Positions 33,241-33,567 of a stretch of DNA of 33,567 nt are shown in pieces. Each line of letters starts with the position of its first letter. Positions within the stretch are counted from its first letter, which is position 1. The translations under genes and the position numbers were made by a program. This stretch comes from an uncultured Clostridium sp. (lineage in GTDB: Bacteria > Bacillota > Clostridia > Peptostreptococcales > Peptostreptococcaceae): the NCBI GenBank assembly GCA_945931665.1, contig CAMEPL010000022.1, positions 1 through 33,567 of the forward strand. Direction: 5' to 3'. The notes beneath the pieces were generated by a model. The model was not told the DNA's origin, searched no databases, and worked only from the letters and a program-made list of their open reading frames with translations.

Positions 33241-33292
33241 CACTATATAATACCTAACATCCTCTAATATCTAAACTCATCATTATATAGTG
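33241..33292. repeat. Inverted repeat in the long AT-rich region upstream of cdaA
   Basis: Perfect 11-bp arms CACTATATAAT (33241-33251) and ATTATATAGTG (33282-33292) separated by 30 nt. Each arm carries a -10-like TATAAT/TATTAT core. The rest of 33016-33479 shows nothing I can support. Confidence 0.5.
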
Positions 33293-33479
33293 TCTCCTTT
33301 AATAAAATTAATATTTTTATTTTATAACTATATATATTTTAATTCTTTCATTATTAAAATTGTTTACTTTTTTATATCAATTATATGAATTTTTTATTAT
33401 CTCACTTTGTATTATACTATAATAATCCAAGTATGTACAAATTATACACTAGTTTAAATCAAAATCTATATTTTTGCAT

Positions 33480-33510
33480 AAAAAAAAAGTTTCACTATTG
33501 TGAAACTTTT
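33480..33510 (-). terminator. Terminator of the tRNA-Arg transcript
   Basis: 11-bp perfect stem AAAAGTTTCAC (33485-33495) with GTGAAACTTTT (33500-33510), loop of 4, then nine T on minus. It starts 5 nt after the tRNA CCA end. Confidence 0.92.
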
Positions 33511-33515
33511 CTAAT

Positions 33516-33567
33516 TGGTGAGCGCACAGGGATTCGAACCCCGGACACACGCCTTAGAAGGGCGTTG
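33516..33567 (-). tRNA. tRNA-Arg (anticodon TCT), 3' part
   Basis: Reading minus: an anticodon arm ACGCC-CTTCTAA-GGCGT gives anticodon TCT (codon AGA). A T-arm CGGGG-TTCGAAT-CCCTG, the 3' acceptor strand TGCGCTC, discriminator A and an encoded CCA follow. The acceptor 5' strand and D-arm lie beyond the window. Confidence 0.95.

Noticed and set aside
1-33567. CRISPR arrays, insertion sequences, prophage or integrase genes
   Set aside because: No regularly spaced direct repeats and no transposase or integrase-like protein are present.

Overview
The window looks like a low-GC, spore-forming Clostridia chromosome, most likely a member of the Peptostreptococcaceae (Clostridioides/Paraclostridium/Romboutsia-like). 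This rests on the AT-rich intergenic DNA, strong AGGAGG ribosome binding sites, sporulation genes (spoIID, spoIIQ, spoIIID, yyaC), and the block glmM-glmS / ywmB-murA-spoIID-spoIIQ-spoIIID-mbl-metK-recD2-comF-hpf-secA, which I know from that family. The genus is an inference. Almost everything is on the minus strand; only an acetyltransferase (3294) and yyaC (14435) are on plus. Genes are therefore described from high to low coordinates.

33.57-27.2 kb: a partial tRNA-Arg(TCT), then cdaA-cdaR (c-di-AMP synthase and regulator), glmM, and glmS behind a glmS self-cleaving ribozyme. This is the wall-precursor and c-di-AMP module. 26.7-20.7 kb: a mannitol system, with mtlA alone and then mtlR-mtlF-mtlD. 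MtlA carries two tandem, nearly identical EIIB domains. The mtlA and mtlR promoters share an inverted-repeat operator at exactly the same distance from the -35. 20.6-14.4 kb: ywmB, murA, spoIID, spoIIQ, spoIIID, mbl and divergent yyaC, with three sigma-E-like promoters built on the same -10 motif. 14.3-12.7 kb: metK under a SAM-I riboswitch. 12.5-9.1 kb: recD2-comF, then a GC-rich structured RNA gene of about 250 nt with its own consensus promoter and terminator, most likely a raiA-motif RNA. 8.8-3.9 kb: a ribose operon rbsKDACB with a palindromic operator just downstream of its promoter. 3.9-0 kb: a plus-strand maltose/galactoside-type acetyltransferase, a DnaA-box-like cluster, hpf with a sigma-H-type promoter, rmuC, and the 5' part of secA.

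Together these are core growth and sporulation genes into which two sugar-utilisation operons (mtl and rbs) and an acetyltransferase appear to have been inserted relative to the order I remember from C. difficile. I see no transposase, integrase, CRISPR array or prophage gene. The most noteworthy items are the structured RNA, the duplicated EIIB domain, the matched mtl operators, the DnaA-box cluster and the 5'-terminal hairpin in front of the glmS ribozyme.
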